Positions 43,473 to 53,372 of a stretch of 64,000 bases of DNA are shown here, one piece after another; positions within the stretch are counted from its first letter, which is position 1, and each line of letters starts with the position of its first letter. The DNA lies in the NCBI GenBank assembly GCA_030272155.1, contig CP126207.1, positions 2,418,001 through 2,482,000 of the forward strand, in the 5' to 3' direction. The DNA is from Tetradesmus obliquus (lineage: Eukaryota; Chlorophyta; Chlorophyceae; Sphaeropleales; Scenedesmaceae). Both the position numbers and the translations under genes were made by a program. The notes beneath the pieces were generated by a model. It ran no database searches. It saw only the letters and a program-made list of their open reading frames with translations, and was not told where the DNA came from.

Positions 43473-45088
43473 AGGTGGCGTGACCAGCCTTATAGGCACC
43501 ACACTGCTTGTATACTACAAAGTGGGTCTCAAGCCCAGCCATCTAGCAGCAGCAGCAGCAGCAGATGCTTTCACGCTGCCTGGAGGCCTCGAAGGCGCCC
43601 CAAGCCTGAAGTTCACGCCAGAACTCCTGCCAGCAGCATCGGAACTTCACGGTGTGAAGTATCCCGGCGGCGCGAGCGCCTGGAGGCGCCGCATCTCAAA
43701 GCTGTTTGCAAAGCAGCATGCAGCCAGCAGGGCAAAACATCATGGCAATGGTGAATCAGCAGCTGGCGTAGCAGATCAAGGCCGCAAACCCAGAGGCACA
43801 CTTGAGTTGGCAGAGTTCGGTGCAGCAGGAGCATTTCCTGCTGCGGTTGTTGCTGAGGGAGCAGCTACAGATGCTGCTGCTGTGTCACATGACAAGGAAT
43901 CAGAGCAAGAGCAGGAGCAGGAGCAGGAGCATTTGCCGATGTTGCGCCACCTGCTGTCTAGCTTTGTTCAGCATGGCAGCAGCAGCACTGGCACCCACAG
44001 GCAGCAGCAGCGGCAGCAGCAGCAGCAGCAGCGGGATCCAGGTACTGGCAGGTTGCGTGGCTGGCTTGCTGGCTTCAGGAGACAGGAGGCAGATGTTGAG
44101 ATGCCAGCTGGCACTCATGCAGCTCAGCAGCAGCAGCAGCAGGAGCATGTAGCAGCAGATGCTAGGACAAAGGCAAATGCAAAGGACCCAAGTAGAAGCA
44201 GTGCAGCCGATGGCGGGTACACGCACAGCAGCAGCGGCAGCGCCAACAGTACTGTCACTCCGGGCACTCACGAAGGAAGCAGAAGCAGCAGAAGCAGCAG
44301 CACTGAGGCTTCTGACGTGCCAGTGTTTCAGCAGCAGCAACAGCAGCGGCAGCAGCAGCAGCAGCAGCAGTTTGGTGCTGCATTGCAGCGTGCTCACAGC
44401 ACCCGCAGCTTACCAGGGCCCGATGAGCTCCGCAGCCTGTCTACTGTGAGTGCCCCAGCCTCTTACTGGAACATGCGCAACATGCTGCCTGTTAGTAACA
44501 TTGTTACTAACATCAGATATGACTATGTTAGTAACATGTTACATGACATGTCTGAGTGCGAGGAGCTCTGGGAGGATGCGCACTCCCTGGCAGCGCTGCC
44601 GATGCTGCCGGCGAGCCTTGTGGGGGCAACCATTCACCATGCAGGCATAACAGGTGAGCTGCATGACTTGCCCATAGCTGTCACACTGCTAGCTGGTTTG
44701 GCTTGCTGTCTGTTGTCCGTGCCGGCAATGCTTGTGGGGGCAACCATCCACCATGCTGGCATAACAGGTGTGCTGGTTCGTCAACTGAAGGCCTAAGCAC
44801 TGCTGGCTGGCTTACCGTCGTCATGGTGTGTTACATGGCTTTTGCTTGTCCTGTTTCCAGCTGATCCGCACCCTTTTTGCATGTGTTTTTTGAAGTTCTT
44901 GTATCCCTAACAACATGCGAGCTCCAGACATAGCAGAATTGCAGATTGTGCAGCCGACGTTATGCAGTAGTGCAATGTGCTGCACCACCAGCTGTCGCTC
45001 TGGTGGTATGCACTGCTGTGCTTTCTGAGACTGTTCAACGTACAATGCTCATCATTACCAGCACTTACGTGCTTTGCAATTGTCGCAA

Positions 45089-45143
<55 letters not shown>

Positions 45144-46256
45144 GTGCAGGTGTCAGCTCTGGTGCGCAGCGCGGCATTGGGGTCCCTCCAGTCAGCTTGA
45201 CAGGCATGCCGGCAGCCACCCTGCAGCAGCTGCTGCAGCACAACCAGCAGCTGCAGCAGCAGCTGGCGCAGCTGCAGCAGCAGCACCAGCTGCACCTGCA
45301 TCAGCAGCAGCAGCAGCAGCAGCAGCAGCGGCACCGGCGCATCAGCATCGCTGACATTGAGTCAGCATATGAAGGCCCACCATGCCATGAATGCCCTGGA
45401 TACCCTGAAGGTCCTGAAGTCCAGCCTGATCTGCGTCAGGCCCAGCCGCCTCAGGCTGGGGTCCAGGCTGTCCGGACTTCTGCTTCTGTCAGGACTCCCC
45501 TCAGGCCTGACAGCCAGGCTGGATCTCAGGCTGGACTTCAGGCCCAGATACTTCAGGACCAGAGGCCTCAGGCTGTCAGGACTCCTTACTGGACGCCCTT
45601 CAGGACCGGGCCTGAGGGCCTCCAGCCTGATCTGCAGCCCCAGGCTGTCAGGACTCCGTTCTGGACGCCCTTCAGGACCGGGCCTGACAGCATCATCCAG
45701 CCTGACCTGCAGCCCCAGGCTGTCAGGACTGCCGTCAGGCCCCTCAGGCCTGAGTCTCAGGCTGGGGCTGGACCTGTCAGGACCCTTGTCAGGACCACAT
45801 CTGCTGGCCTGAGGCAGGGCCCGCCTGTCAGGACTCTTGTCAGGACCACCTCGGCTGGCTTGCAGCTAGAGCAGCGGGCGCTGGGGGTGCTGGAGGTGGT
45901 GTGCCGCACGCTGCCGGTGTGGCTGACGGTGCTGCTGCTGCTGCTGACGCGCGTGCAGCAGTTCAAGGTGCAGGCAGCGTTCCAGAGGTGAGCTCACCTT
46001 TGTCTTGAACAATGTGCAGGTGGTTTGGGTGCTGGAGTTCCTTGTCTTGCTGTTGCTGCTGCTGCTGCTGCTGCTGCTGACGCGAGTGCAGCAGTTCACA
46101 GTGCAAGCGGCGTTTCAAAGGTGAGCAGTGGTGTGCTGCTGTTGCGGCAGTTGCGGCTGACGCTAGTGTCCCTGTCAGCTCCAGCTCAATATGCATGCTG
46201 TCTGCGACGACACACTTCAACCAGAACCAGCAATCCCTACCCTGCTTCTGTTGCTA

Positions 46257-46288
<32 letters not shown>

Positions 46289-49200
46289 ATCCCCGCAGCA
46301 CTGAGCCCTCCTTCTCCCTGCAACTGGGAACTCTGGGTACTTTCAAGCTGAGCGCCGCACTTGTGCTGCAGCTGCAGCAGATTTTCCTGCTGCCAGGGGT
46401 CTCCTGGAAGTATGAGACGCTGTACGTGCCATGCCTGCTGCCGTTTGTGGTGGCTGGGCTTGTGACTGTGGCGCTGTATCGGGGCGAGATGCGGCAGCAG
46501 CAGCTGCCGTTCTACGTCATCTTCACTCACTCCTGGCGCAAGATGAAGGGTGAGCAAGCGCTTTGGGGGGTCTCCTCCACCACTTTCTTGCGGCATATAC
46601 AGTTCATTCTGGTGCAATGAAAGGAACAAACACGGCCAAATGCTCTTGCCTTCGGGTGTAAAGGTGAAGTTGGCTTTGGCCTGTTGCCCTTATTGGTGGC
46701 TGGGCTTGTGACGGTAGCACTGTACCGGGACGAGATGCGGCAGCAGCAGCTGCCGTTATACGTCATCTTCACTCACTCCTGGCGCAAGATGAAGGGTGAG
46801 CACGTGAATTATAGGGGGTCTGGGGTGTCGCATTTGCTCCGTTGTGTTTGTGACCTTTGTGCAGCAGGCACCTTCCCCGCGCTGATTGGTGCCATGGCAC
46901 TCTCGGAGCTCATATCTGCTGGCGGTGCTGTCTTGCCTGCTTTCATCATTTCATGGCCGTCTTTGAATTTTGTGTGTTGTTGCTGCTATGCTTAGCAGGC
47001 ACCTTCCCTGAGCTGCTTGGTGCCATGATGCTCTCAGAGCCCATCTCAGCCGGTGGTGCTGCCTCTGTAGTCAATAGTGAACTGTTGTGTGCTGCTGTTT
47101 CTGTGTGCAGGCACTGTTCCTGCGCTGCTGGGGGCCATGATGCTCTCAGAGCTCATCAGCGCTGGTGATGTCTGGCCTGCTCTCATCACCTATCAGCTTT
47201 ACCTAGACTCTTTGTTTTCTGCTGTGTCCTGCAGGCACTTTCCCCGCACTGCTAGGAGCCATGGTGCTGTGTCCTGCAGGCACTTTCCCTGCACTGCTAG
47301 GAGCCATGGTGCTGTGTCCTGCAGGCACTTTCCCCGCACTGCTAGGAGCCATGGTGCTGTGTCCTGCAGGCACTTTCCCCGCACTGCTGGGAGCCATGGT
47401 GCTGTGTCCTGCAGGCACTTTTCCCGCACTGCTGGGAGCCATGGTGCTGTGTCCTGCAGGCACTTTCCCCACACTGCTAGGAGCCATGGTGCTGTGTCCT
47501 GCAGGCACTTTCCCCGCACTGCTGGGAGCCATGGTGCTGTGTCCTGCAGGCGCTTTCCCCGCACTGCTAGGAGCCATGGTGCTGTGTCCTGCAGGCACTT
47601 TCCCCGCACTGCTAGGAGCCATGGTGCTGTGTCCTGCAGGCACTTTCCCCGCACTGCTAGGAGCCATGGTGCTGTGTCCTGCAGGCACTTTCCCCGCACT
47701 GCTGGGAGCCATGGTGCTGTGTCCTGCAGGCACTTTCCCCGCACTGCTAGGAGCCATGGTGCTGTGTCCTGCAGGCACTTTCCCCGCACTGCTGGGAGCC
47801 ATGGTGCTGTCAGGGCTCATTTCAGCTGGTGGTGCTGCCTTGCCTGCTGTCATCCCCATATATCTAGGCAATCACAGTTTTTGTGTGTTGCTGTGTTTGC
47901 AGGCACTTTCCCTGCACTGCTGGGTGCCCTGGTGCTCTCAGAGCTCATCTCAGCCGATAGAGCTGCCTCGCCTGCCTTCATCATGTATCAGTTTTTTTGC
48001 ACTACTTATGCCATTGCTTTTGTGTGCAGGCACTTTCCCAGCGCTGCTGGGTGCAATGGTGTTGTCAGAGCTCATTTCAGCCGGTGGTGCTGCCTCATCT
48101 GCCTTCACCAACTATGAGCCTTATCAGCACTTTGTATGTGGCTGCTTCTGTGTGTAGGCACCTTCCCTGCTCTTCTGGGTGCCATGGTGCTCTCAGAGCT
48201 CATCAGCGCTGGTGGCGCTGCCTCACCTGCCTTCATCATTGGCTTCTACCTGTCAAAGTGGATGGGGCGGGGATACCTTGCTGCTGCTGGCTTCATCGGA
48301 GCAATTGGTAGCTTCATCAGCGGCAGTGTGATGGCCGGCAACATGACCTTTGGCGCTATCCAAAAGGTGCGTTGGAGTGTGCTGCTTCTCCTCTTGCTGC
48401 TGATTCACGCAGGTATGCATGTAAAGATGGACAGTCTAGCATGCAAAAGCAAAGCTGCGCACCTCCCAGCATAGTTGATGCTGTAGGAATTCACATGCCG
48501 GCGGCCTCTATGCTAGCAGGTTGCTGTGCCTGCTGCTGGACGTGGTGCATGCAGGTTGCGGCTGAGCGCATCGGGATCCCTGTCAGCTCCATGCTGGCAG
48601 ACTGTGTTGCCTGCATGCACAAGCATTGTGTGCTGACATGGCTGCTTCGTCTTCTGCTGCTGATGTTGAATGTGCATGCAGGTAGCTGCTGAGCGCATTG
48701 GCGTGCCCGTCACCTCCATGCTGGCAGACTGCTTTGCTGGAACCCACCAGGCATTTGGAGCTGACCAGACTGCTGCTACTGCTGCTGCTGCTGCTGCTGT
48801 TGCTGCTGCTTGTGCTGGTGCATGCAGGTTGCTGCTGAGCGCATTGGAGTGCCTGTCACGTCCATGCTGGCAGTGCAGGTGGCTGGCTCGTGTGCCGGCA
48901 AGATGATGTGCATGAGCAACATCCTGGTGAGCAATATGTGAATATTTTCAGTGTTCAACAGCCTCGTATCAAACAGCCTCGTTACAACTCAGGACAGCCG
49001 TATGCCGGCATGCAGGATGAATGAATGAGCTACGCGTGGTGTGTTAAAACTCGCCACCCGCGTAAGTTAAGGGAGGGGGTGTGTGTGACGATGAGGACAC
49101 CCCATGCGCCTTCACACCTCCTACCATCCTCACTGATCCCTAGGGTTCAGCAAGGTACCCGTGGGGCCATTAGGTATTGTCACTTCTTCCTTTTGACTGT

Positions 49201-51937
49201 GGTTCTGTGGTGTGGGGTGAAACCATGGCAGGGGCGTTTTAGCCCTGTAACCTTAGGCTTGGTGCCAAGCTTGTGCTGCAGTAGAGCGCGCCGGTGTTTC
49301 CACATGTCTCCCACTGCTTCTACTGACTTAAAGTGAAGTCGTCGGAGCAGACTATCAAGAGAGTGTCCTTTCACGCCGAGATTTCTGATAATTGCTTGCC
49401 AACGTCCTTGTAGATCGCGCCGCCAACTCCCAGCAGGAGAACGCAGTGCTTCACGTCCGCCCCCGGGTCATACTTCTGGAGATTTTCTACTAGGTTCCTG
49501 TGCTGCTGAATGGCTCTCGCTTCTTGGTCCTCAGGCTTGGTGTCCCTGCAGTACTTGATTTCCACAACAGTATATTCGCGACGACGGGCCTTGCGTTAAA
49601 AATTGTAGAGAAACGCGTCTGGTATGCTTTGTTTTTGTAGTTTCTGTCTGACCTTTTTGAGTATGTTCGCCGGTAGCGCCGTTGCTGGAATGGTCCGCGT
49701 CACCTCCAAGGTTTCCTTGCCTTCAGCTCTCCTTCGCTTGTTGAGTTCCACATCCGCAGCTATGAGCTGGTGTCCTTTCTCTCCCATGTATATGGCTTCC
49801 ACGATAAGTGAGCCGGCGTTGTTATGTCGCAGCGTGGCTTTCTTCAGCAGTTTTGCGCACCCGCTCAGCGCGTGATGTCCTCCGTCTTCCTGTCCGCACA
49901 AGGGGCAGAGGTGAGTGTCGGACTTTTTGTACCGTTTCAGAAGCTTGTAGGTCGGAAGTAACCCATATCTGTGCTGCAGCACTAGCTTCCTGAGGTGACT
50001 GGCCACAGTTGTGCTGGTTATGAACAGGTGACTATACCGATGGTCGATTTTGTCAGCCATTCTCTCCCAACTTGCGTGATACACTGTGTTGGTGTTGGAT
50101 TGATCCAGCTTGCACATGTTGTGGATGCGGGCCTTTAGAGACTCTTTCATGTTTGGTTCCGGCACAAGGATCGTGTTTGGTTGGTTGTCCTCCGCACCCC
50201 CGATAGCGGCCATGACCGCGATAGACTCCGCTGCTTTACTGGTTGGCACCTCCGCCTCGGTGTAGAGCCAGTACATGTCATGCCTGTTGTTGCTTAGATC
50301 TTTGTATTCGTCGTTAGTCACGCCGTCATCCTGGTCCACCCCTTTGGAGACGGCTACTGCCGTTGCATCGGCTGTTTCGTTTCCAACTATGCCAATGTGG
50401 CTTTTCACCTTCCAAAAGTGGACTGTGTATATAGAGTCTGTTGTACGGCTTACTATATCTTGTATCAGCGTCAGATGCCTGTGCTCCCGCATGTCTTGAG
50501 GCCGGGTCGTTGCCTTGCGCACTTGAAAGGTTGATGCTAAGCTGTCTGTTGCTATGTGCACTTCGGTGTCTCCGGTGGTTTCGCAGTTTTTAATCCCAAT
50601 TTTTACTGCAACTCTAATTGCCGCCAGTTCCGCCCTGATGATTGTATTGACGCACGCTGGTGCTCCTGGTTCGCTGTCAAACCTGCAGTCGACCGCCACC
50701 GTCTGTTCTTGCTGTTGTTTGCCCGGGTGTGCTGGAACGTGCACGGCCGCCCCAATCCCAGGAAATGCCTTGGAGTCTTTGTCGAGCACACTCCCGTCTT
50801 TGTAGATGAATTCCCGCCATTCACATCGGAGAGGGGGTGGTGTTGGGTGCAAGTCGAGTAAGGCGCGCCTAGCTGCTCTCTGTGCCCTGGGTTGGGCACC
50901 TATCGGGGTGGAGTTCTGACATGTTAGGTTGGCCAGACTTTGTGATCGAGGACCGCGTTTGGTGTCAGCCGGTCGCTTGGTAAAGGTATTGCTGGCTCTA
51001 TTGGTGAATTTATTGGCGTCAGCTCCCCGTGCGCCGGCCGCCTTTGGTGAGGAGTCGCCTGTGGTTGGTGGCGTCGTCCACCACTCTGCGTATTCATCAT
51101 GTATTTGTATACTTATCTTCTGTGTTGCGTCGGATACCCTTGCTGTGAATCAACAGGCCAGTGTTCACCCGAAGGTTACTAGCAGGTAAGTCGATCACAG
51201 ACTCAAACCAGCAAGCTGGTAGGAGTCATGCAGGCAAATGATGTGCATGAGCAACATCCTGGTGAGGGTGCAGCGATACGCATAGAGCAGCACTGCTATG
51301 AGTGGCATCAGCATGTGCAGAATGTGCCGCCAGCATCATTGTGGTGTTACTAGCAGAGTTTTAGTGCCACTAGCAGCATTGTTTTGCCACTAGCATGACC
51401 AACATCTTGGTGGCTGGCTTGTGTGCTGGCAAGATGATGTGCATGAGCAACATACTGGTGAGGTGTGAGCCAAAGTAAACTACTAGTATACTAGTAGCGT
51501 ATCGCTGGTGTCACCAGTGTCACCGGTGTCACCAGCTTCACTCCAACACATGAGCAACATTCCGCTGAGTGTGAAGCAGAATATGTTCGCATCACTGGTG
51601 GCGCTAGCGTGAGCAAAAAGCTGGTGAGGCTGCTGTTGCGGTACGCGTCACTAGTGGTGCCACCAGCATGCTTGTTGGCGTGTGCCTGAGCAAAGTGGCG
51701 GGTAGTGTCCGGCTGGTACTGCTGGTGTGTCTGCCATGCATGTAATGCACATCCCCTGGCATGATGTTACCTGCTAGTGGTGTAGCATGGGCATATTCTC
51801 AAGCAGCGCCTGGACTGTACTTGTGCTGCCCTTGTTGCGTCGCTGCTGTTGCTGGTGAACCTTACGCAAGTGACAGAGTGCAGGGTGGCGCAGTGCCACT
51901 GTAAGGAGACTCACAGCCACTGCTGCTGCTGCTGCCG

Positions 51938-51968
<31 letters not shown>

Positions 51969-52144
51969 CGCAGTCCGCGAAGGTGCTGATGAATCTTGGA
52001 CAAGTGCGGGAGGGCAAAGTTGTGCGGCGCACAGCCCCAATAGCTCTTTTGTTTGTGCTGCTATCCCAGGCGCTGGGCCTGATATTTACGATGGGCGGGG
52101 TGTGGCTCGATGCACCTCTGCCCAGCAGCAGCAGCGCCGGGTGA
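38506..52144 (+). CDS. L-lactate/glycolate permease, LctP family
   Basis: Thirteen exons close in frame (about 1309 aa): 38506-38613, 38808-38941, 39003-39206, 40037-40298, 40827-40926, 41189-41350, 41699-41911, 43475-44653, 45150-45987, 46299-46549, 48158-48366, 48828-48926, 51974-52144. LctP carriers import lactate or glycolate with protons. Family hallmarks appear in order: GLLEGLTPLSVIFGAIVLFE, FLIGWAFAFMISGVGGFNTPIALGAP (junction), GTTLLVYYKVG, WLTVLLLLLTRV, FIGAIGSFISGSVMAGNMTFG, AGSCAGKMMCMSNIL, and the tail REGKVVRRTAP. Bacterial LctP is about 550 aa; the extra length is two hydrophilic loops (residues about 395-1040) rich in Gln, Ala and Ser plus a PFRTGP-containing repeat. The N-terminal exon and its GTGGGA donor are uncertain. 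Nearly every exon has echoes, and a dead retroelement sits in the last intron. Confidence 0.88.
39206..39391 (+). repeat. CAG tract and third copy of an LctP exon end
   Basis: The ends of exons 2 and 3 (LQHAVPETGPW at 38941 and LQHAVLEAGPW at 39206, each with a GTGAG donor) are themselves related. A third copy lies at 39363-39391 with GTGAG. Between them is a CAG run of about 18 units (39261-39314), one of few sense-strand CAG tracts in an intron. Confidence 0.75.
39735..39900 (+). repeat. Echo of LctP exon 4 start ending in CTG run
   Basis: After GCAG at 39731-39734 the sequence repeats the first 110 bp of exon 4 (AAVLLCMLPLAFLLAVTLIR...) and then becomes about 18 CTG units. The switch point is the native GTCGCTGCTGTGCTGCTG of the exon, so slippage likely converted exon sequence to microsatellite. 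Confidence 0.88.
40461..40560 (+). repeat. Echo of LctP exon 4 end plus donor
   Basis: About 93 bp repeat the end of exon 4 (GSCVRGLLEGLTPLSVIFGA through QHSR) and the GTGAGCG donor, with mostly silent differences. It lacks an obvious acceptor, so it is likely not spliced in. Confidence 0.88.
40718..40826 (+). repeat. Long CTG tract forming an LctP acceptor
   Basis: About 35 CTG units with one GTT interruption end in CAG before exon 5 (40827). Confidence 0.92.
41451..41570 (+). repeat. Echo of LctP exon 7 start
   Basis: After CTTCTGCAG the segment repeats DLGTANILLIGLKSTIIVG...LVPWREL, 248 bp upstream of the real exon 7 start (41699). It diverges at CTGCTGCTG after the WREL codons. Exon skipping or alternative use would need a donor that I do not see. 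Confidence 0.88.
41796..42377 (+). repeat. 230-bp tandem repeat of LctP exon 7 end
   Basis: Units start at 41796, 42026 and 42256. The first two are nearly identical through exon end, GTGAGT donor and 90 bp of intron. The third has lost the donor (GATGAG) and has an extra base near 42345. Only the first is attached to a full exon. Confidence 0.9.
42420..43012 (+). repeat. Four older echoes of LctP exon 7 end
   Basis: Copies end with donors at 42515, 42726, about 42868 (GCGAGT) and 43006. Each encodes VLSxxxATAVAxxFSAEFPVLIG with increasing divergence. With the three copies at 41796-42377 there are seven in 1.2 kb. Confidence 0.87.
43316..43474 (+). repeat. Echo of LctP exon 8 start and CTG tracts
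   Basis: A copy of the exon 8 start (GVTSLISTTLLVYYKVG) follows a CTG run at 43262-43315; then about 29 CTG units (43387-43472) lead into the real exon 8 at 43475. The copy and the exon differ at few bases over 55 bp. Confidence 0.9.
44615..44770 (+). repeat. Duplicated end of LctP exon 8
   Basis: LVGATIHHAGITG followed by GTGAGC at 44653 recurs at 44731-44768 followed by GTGTGC. The frame is open through both, so either donor can be used; the second would add 39 residues. Confidence 0.85.
45415..45860 (+). repeat. In-frame coding repeats in LctP loop
   Basis: Words such as CAGGCTGTCAGGACT, CAGCCTGATCTGCAGCCC and GACGCCCTTCAGGACCGG recur about 8-10 times. They encode QAVRTP, PFRTGP and LVRTTSAG repeats inside exon 9. 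Reading frame is kept throughout. Confidence 0.85.
46020..46125 (+). repeat. Echo of LctP exon 9 end plus donor
   Basis: Repeats VLxLLLLLLLTRVQQFTVQAAFQR and the GTGAGC donor, about 135 bp after the real exon end (45987). A CTG expansion replaces part of the Leu codons. Confidence 0.87.
46680..46802 (+). repeat. Echo of LctP exon 10 end plus donor
   Basis: About 115 bp repeat the exon 10 end (VAGLVTVALYRxEMRQQQLP...HSWRKMKG) with GTGAGC, 247 bp after the real end at 46549. Confidence 0.9.
46868..48100 (+). repeat. Eighteen echoes of LctP exon 11 acceptor and start
   Basis: Copies of AG plus GCACCTTCCC...GCCATGGTGCTC start at 46868, 46999, 47111, thirteen times from 47235 at 45-bp steps, then at 47903 and 48030. 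The real exon starts at 48158. Non-tandem copies run 60-75 bp (GTFPALLGAMVLSELISAGGAA) and then become intron. All keep a usable AG. Confidence 0.92.
47235..47819 (+). repeat. 45-bp minisatellite of acceptor plus exon start
   Basis: Thirteen units begin at 47235, 47280, 47325 and so on to 47775. Each is GCACTTTCCCCGCACTGCTA, then GGAGCCATGGTGCTG, then TGTCCTGCAG. The unit is divisible by three and stop-free, encoding GTFPALLGAMVLCPA. Units differ at only one or two bases. Confidence 0.95.
48545..48730 (+). repeat. Two echoes of LctP exon 12 start
   Basis: After GCATGCAG at 48556 and GCATGCAG at 48682, the first 45 bp of exon 12 (VAAERIGxPVxSMLA) are repeated, then TGACTG follows. The real exon is 48828-48926. 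Confidence 0.9.
49180..49595 (-). pseudogene. Restriction-like endonuclease segment of the retroelement
   Basis: In the same frame after the stop, VVEIKYCRDTKPEDQEARA and QHRNLVENL match the E-x-K core and downstream helix of restriction-like endonucleases of non-LTR elements; LLLGVGGAIYKDV follows. A frameshift near 49375 moves the final part (KGHSLDSLLRRLHFKSVEAV) to another frame, ending at 49180. Confidence 0.7.
49596..50852 (-). pseudogene. RNase H domain of non-LTR retrotransposon
   Basis: A 418-codon frame, beginning at a TTG and open further upstream, carries the RNase H pattern: YKDGSVL (Asp), IIRAELAAI (Glu), IATDSLAS (Asp) and KSHIGIVGNETAD (His/Asp). A TCLCP-type zinc knuckle (HLCPLCGQEDGGHHALSGC) lies near the C-terminus. 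This order, RNase H then knuckle then endonuclease, fits retroelements known from green algae. The stop at 49596-49598 separates it from the endonuclease in the same frame. Confidence 0.85.
51225..51470 (+). repeat. Echoes of LctP exon 12 end plus donor
   Basis: ATGATGTGCATGAGCAACAT with CCTGGTGAG recurs at 51236-51267, and a longer copy (VAGLCAGKMMCMSNIL with GTGAGG) at 51411-51464. They lie on the far side of the retroelement from the real exon end (48926), so the intron had echoes before or after insertion. Confidence 0.85.
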
Positions 52145-52199
52145 TGGGTCAGTTCTCTGAAGCCGTATAGACACAGCAAGGTGACACCTCGGTTTGCTG

Positions 52200-52900
52200 G
52201 CATGTGACGTGCAGCATCTAGGGCTGGGTGCTTCTTGGCGAAGCTGCGGGAGGGCTAGGTGGTGCGGTGCACAGCCCCCATTGTGCTGCTGTTTGTGATG
52301 CTTTCTCAAGCCCTGGGCCTTGCATTCACCCTGAGTGGGGTGTGACCAGATGCTCCCCCGGCTAACAGCAGCTGGCCTGCTTTTGGCCATGCGGAAATGG
52401 GCGACGACTTGTTTGCTGCGCATGCAGTGCTGCTCTGGAGAGCAAGCTTGCAGCCGCTGTGCGTCGTGTTGGCATCATTTGTGAGTGGGTGCTGACTGAT
52501 TGTTGTCAAGTGCGGGAGGGCTAGGTGGTGCGGTGCACAGCCCCCATTGTGCTGCTGTTTGTGATGCTTTCTCAAGCCCTGGGCCTTGCATTCACCCTGA
52601 GTGGGGTGTGACCAGATGCTCCCCCGGCTAACAGCAGCTGGCCTGCTTTTGGCCATGCGGAAATGGGCGACGACTTGTTTGCTGCGCATGCAGTGCTGCT
52701 CTGGAGAGCAAGCTTGCAGTCGCTGTGCGTCGTGTTGGCATCATTTGTGAGTGGGTGCTGACTGATTGTTGTCAAGTGCGGGAGGGCAAGGTGGTGCGGC
52801 GCACAGCCCCCATTGTGCTGCTGTTGGTGCTGCTTTCTCGAGCCCTGGGACTGATATTCACGCTTGGTGGTGTGCCCAGATGCGCCATCGGTCATCAACA
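52200..52900 (+). repeat. Three copies of LctP terminal exon, 267-bp period
   Basis: After the functional stop (52142-52144) the REGKVVRRTAP...LSQALGL region recurs with starts near 52244, 52511 and 52778. The first two are nearly identical over 260 bp and carry a TAG instead of the Lys codon after REG. The last keeps the Lys codon region but shifts frame. All lie past the stop, so they are UTR or intergenic echoes. Confidence 0.9.
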
Positions 52901-53372
52901 GCACACCTGTTGTTGGCGAGGCGCAGCAGGGTAGCTCCTGGTGTGCTAATCATGTGGTGCTCTTGTAGCTGCTGCGCGTTGTTTTGGCATCACTCTTATG
53001 TGGGTGATGACTGATAATTGAATTAGCACCGAAGTGTTAGCAGCTGGGCAAGCACAGCAATAAGACAGGTGATCTGCTGGGACCCATCTGGCAGTGTGCT
53101 AAGGTCACAATTGCATGCAACTGCTGTGCCTCATCTCTGCATGTTTGCCAAATCTCGTAACGGTCAGACGTGTGCTCTTGATATGTACCGACGCACCAGA
53201 CTCAACAGCCGGGCCGTTGCAACACGCTGCAAAAACTGCAAGTGCAGCACTAAGAATGCGTGTACTACACCGCGGCGTCGATCATCACCACGCGCCGTGG
53301 AGATGACATGGATGTTTAACGCACCAGGTGACATGCATGTCCGGCCTTGACCATAGTGGGCCTTGACCATAG

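Larger units (their letters stand above)
49020..51190 (-). mobile_element. 5'-truncated non-LTR retrotransposon, antisense in LctP intron
   Basis: The insert interrupts intron 12 of the LctP gene on the opposite strand. Visible parts in element order are an unassigned N-terminal stretch (about 51180-50855), an RNase H domain, a Cys/His knuckle and a restriction-like endonuclease segment, then about 160 bp of 3' UTR. No reverse transcriptase is present, so the 5' end is truncated near 51190. CATGCAGG occurs just outside both ends (about 49010 and 51222) and may be a target-site duplication. An in-frame stop (49596-49598) and a frameshift near 49375 mark it as inactive. Confidence 0.82.

Noticed and set aside
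47199..47871. Long minus-strand frames over the 45-bp minisatellite (196 and 222 aa repeats)
   Set aside because: They exist only because the unit is 3n and stop-free on both strands. The plus strand has splice signals and conserved LctP protein sequence.
53069..53350. Cys/Arg-rich 93-aa frame as methyltransferase N-terminus
   Set aside because: It contains plausible donors, but no junction gave a convincing methyltransferase N-terminus, so I left the 5' end open.
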